Positions 63,740-64,000 of a DNA stretch of 64,000 nt are shown here, piece after piece (the first letter of the stretch is position 1; each line of letters opens with the position of its first letter). Below the pieces are notes generated by a model. The model was not told where the DNA came from and searched no databases. It was given only the letters and a program-made list of their open reading frames with translations. Source of the DNA: Vibrio sp. SCSIO 43137 (GTDB lineage Bacteria > Pseudomonadota > Gammaproteobacteria > Enterobacterales > Vibrionaceae). The translations under genes were made by a program, and so were the position numbers. The stretch is from assembly GCF_028201475.1 (NCBI RefSeq), contig NZ_CP116384.1:620001-684000 (forward strand). Direction: 5' to 3'.

Positions 63740-64000
63740 ATGGATTCATCTATTGCTAACTTACAGGAAGAGAGGTTATTGGCTTTTTATATATTATGTG
63801 TTTTATCTGTGCGGATTATTTTCTGTGATATAAAAACAAGAAGGATTCCGGATGTTTTGAGCGCATGTGTATTGCTTGTTGGTCTGATTAACGCCTGGAT
63901 AAGTGGTTTTGTAGTGGATTCTATACCGGTCGCTTTTATCGTGTTTATTATATTTTTTGTCCTCTGGTTTCTGAAAGTTATGGGTGGGGGAGACGTTAAG
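63740..64000 (+). CDS. tadV: Prepilin peptidase TadV/CpaA (5' part)
   Basis: The frame from ATG 63740 is open to the window end, giving 87 residues of an A24-type aspartic peptidase. The motifs DIKTRRIPD (catalytic Asp of the D-x-K type) and GGGDVK (G-x-G-D) are both present, and three hydrophobic segments lie between. It should process Flp and the pseudopilins. An alternative start is TTG 63779, after AGAGG. In most tad clusters this gene is just after flp; here it comes after tadG. Confidence 0.85.
   Translation, partial: MDSSIANLQEERLLAFYILCVLSVRIIFCDIKTRRIPDVLSACVLLVGLINAWISGFVVDSIPVAFIVFIIFFVLWFLKVMGGGDVK

Overview
The window looks like a stretch of a Vibrionaceae (gammaproteobacterial) chromosome of ordinary base composition. 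The reasons are the DUF2860 outer-membrane protein, the RstAB-like pair with a TACATNTNGTTACA-type box, the orphan trpB, the SelO, MaeA and MATE complement and the short TTCCCACGG/CCGTGGGAA repeat palindromes. No rRNA, tRNA, CRISPR array, insertion sequence or phage gene was found. Many catabolic and accessory genes and no informational genes would fit the smaller Vibrio chromosome, but that is inference.

Layout. 0-5 kb: an OFA-family MFS transporter, then a yegT-yegU-yegV-like operon (nucleoside-type transporter, ADP-ribosylglycohydrolase-like hydrolase, PfkB kinase). 5-13.3 kb: a complete D-xylose module, with xylR and xylA on the minus strand facing xylF-xylG-xylH-xylB on the plus strand across a 370-bp control region. 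13.4-34 kb: mixed accessory genes. These include an NTF2-like secreted protein, an HxlR regulator, a TauD-like dioxygenase, a SatD/DUF3307 pair behind a strikingly regular operator array, a GST with a divergent LysR regulator, a truncated AraC-type regulator, an EAL protein, LysE, an aldo/keto reductase broken by one TGA, short-chain dehydrogenases, a c-heme protein next to a diguanylate cyclase, MocR/DMT transporter neighbours, DJ-1, and an alpha/beta hydrolase. 34-47 kb: NAD-malic enzyme, MATE pump, LysR, a PHP phosphatase, SelO, an orphan trpB with its own TrpR-like operator, an RstAB-like two-component system, an atypical response regulator, and a TetR/NmrA-like pair. 47-52 kb: DUF2860 protein, two 121-bp direct repeats, SDR, LysR, and two GST genes behind three operator boxes spaced 23 bp apart. 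52-64 kb: an AT-rich Tad pilus locus (flp, rcpC, rcpA, rcpB, tadZABCDEFG, and a prepilin peptidase cut by the window end).

How it works together. The xyl module imports xylose by an ABC transporter and converts it to xylulose 5-phosphate. The Tad genes should build a Flp pilus, with nearly all genes overlapping by 1-8 bases, so one transcript is likely. Two c-di-GMP genes (GGDEF and EAL) and three OmpR/RstB-type signalling genes provide regulation.

Most interesting candidates: (1) the SatD/DUF3307 pair, whose first protein looks to me like a degenerate class III nucleotide-cyclase fold fused to a helix-turn-helix, preceded by six TTTAGC/GCTAAA half-sites at exactly 14-bp intervals; (2) three 16-bp inverted repeats at exactly 23-bp intervals before the GST pair; (3) the c-heme protein/diguanylate cyclase pair; (4) a duplicated RcpC/CpaB module in the Tad locus; (5) a possible AUU start on the EAL gene.
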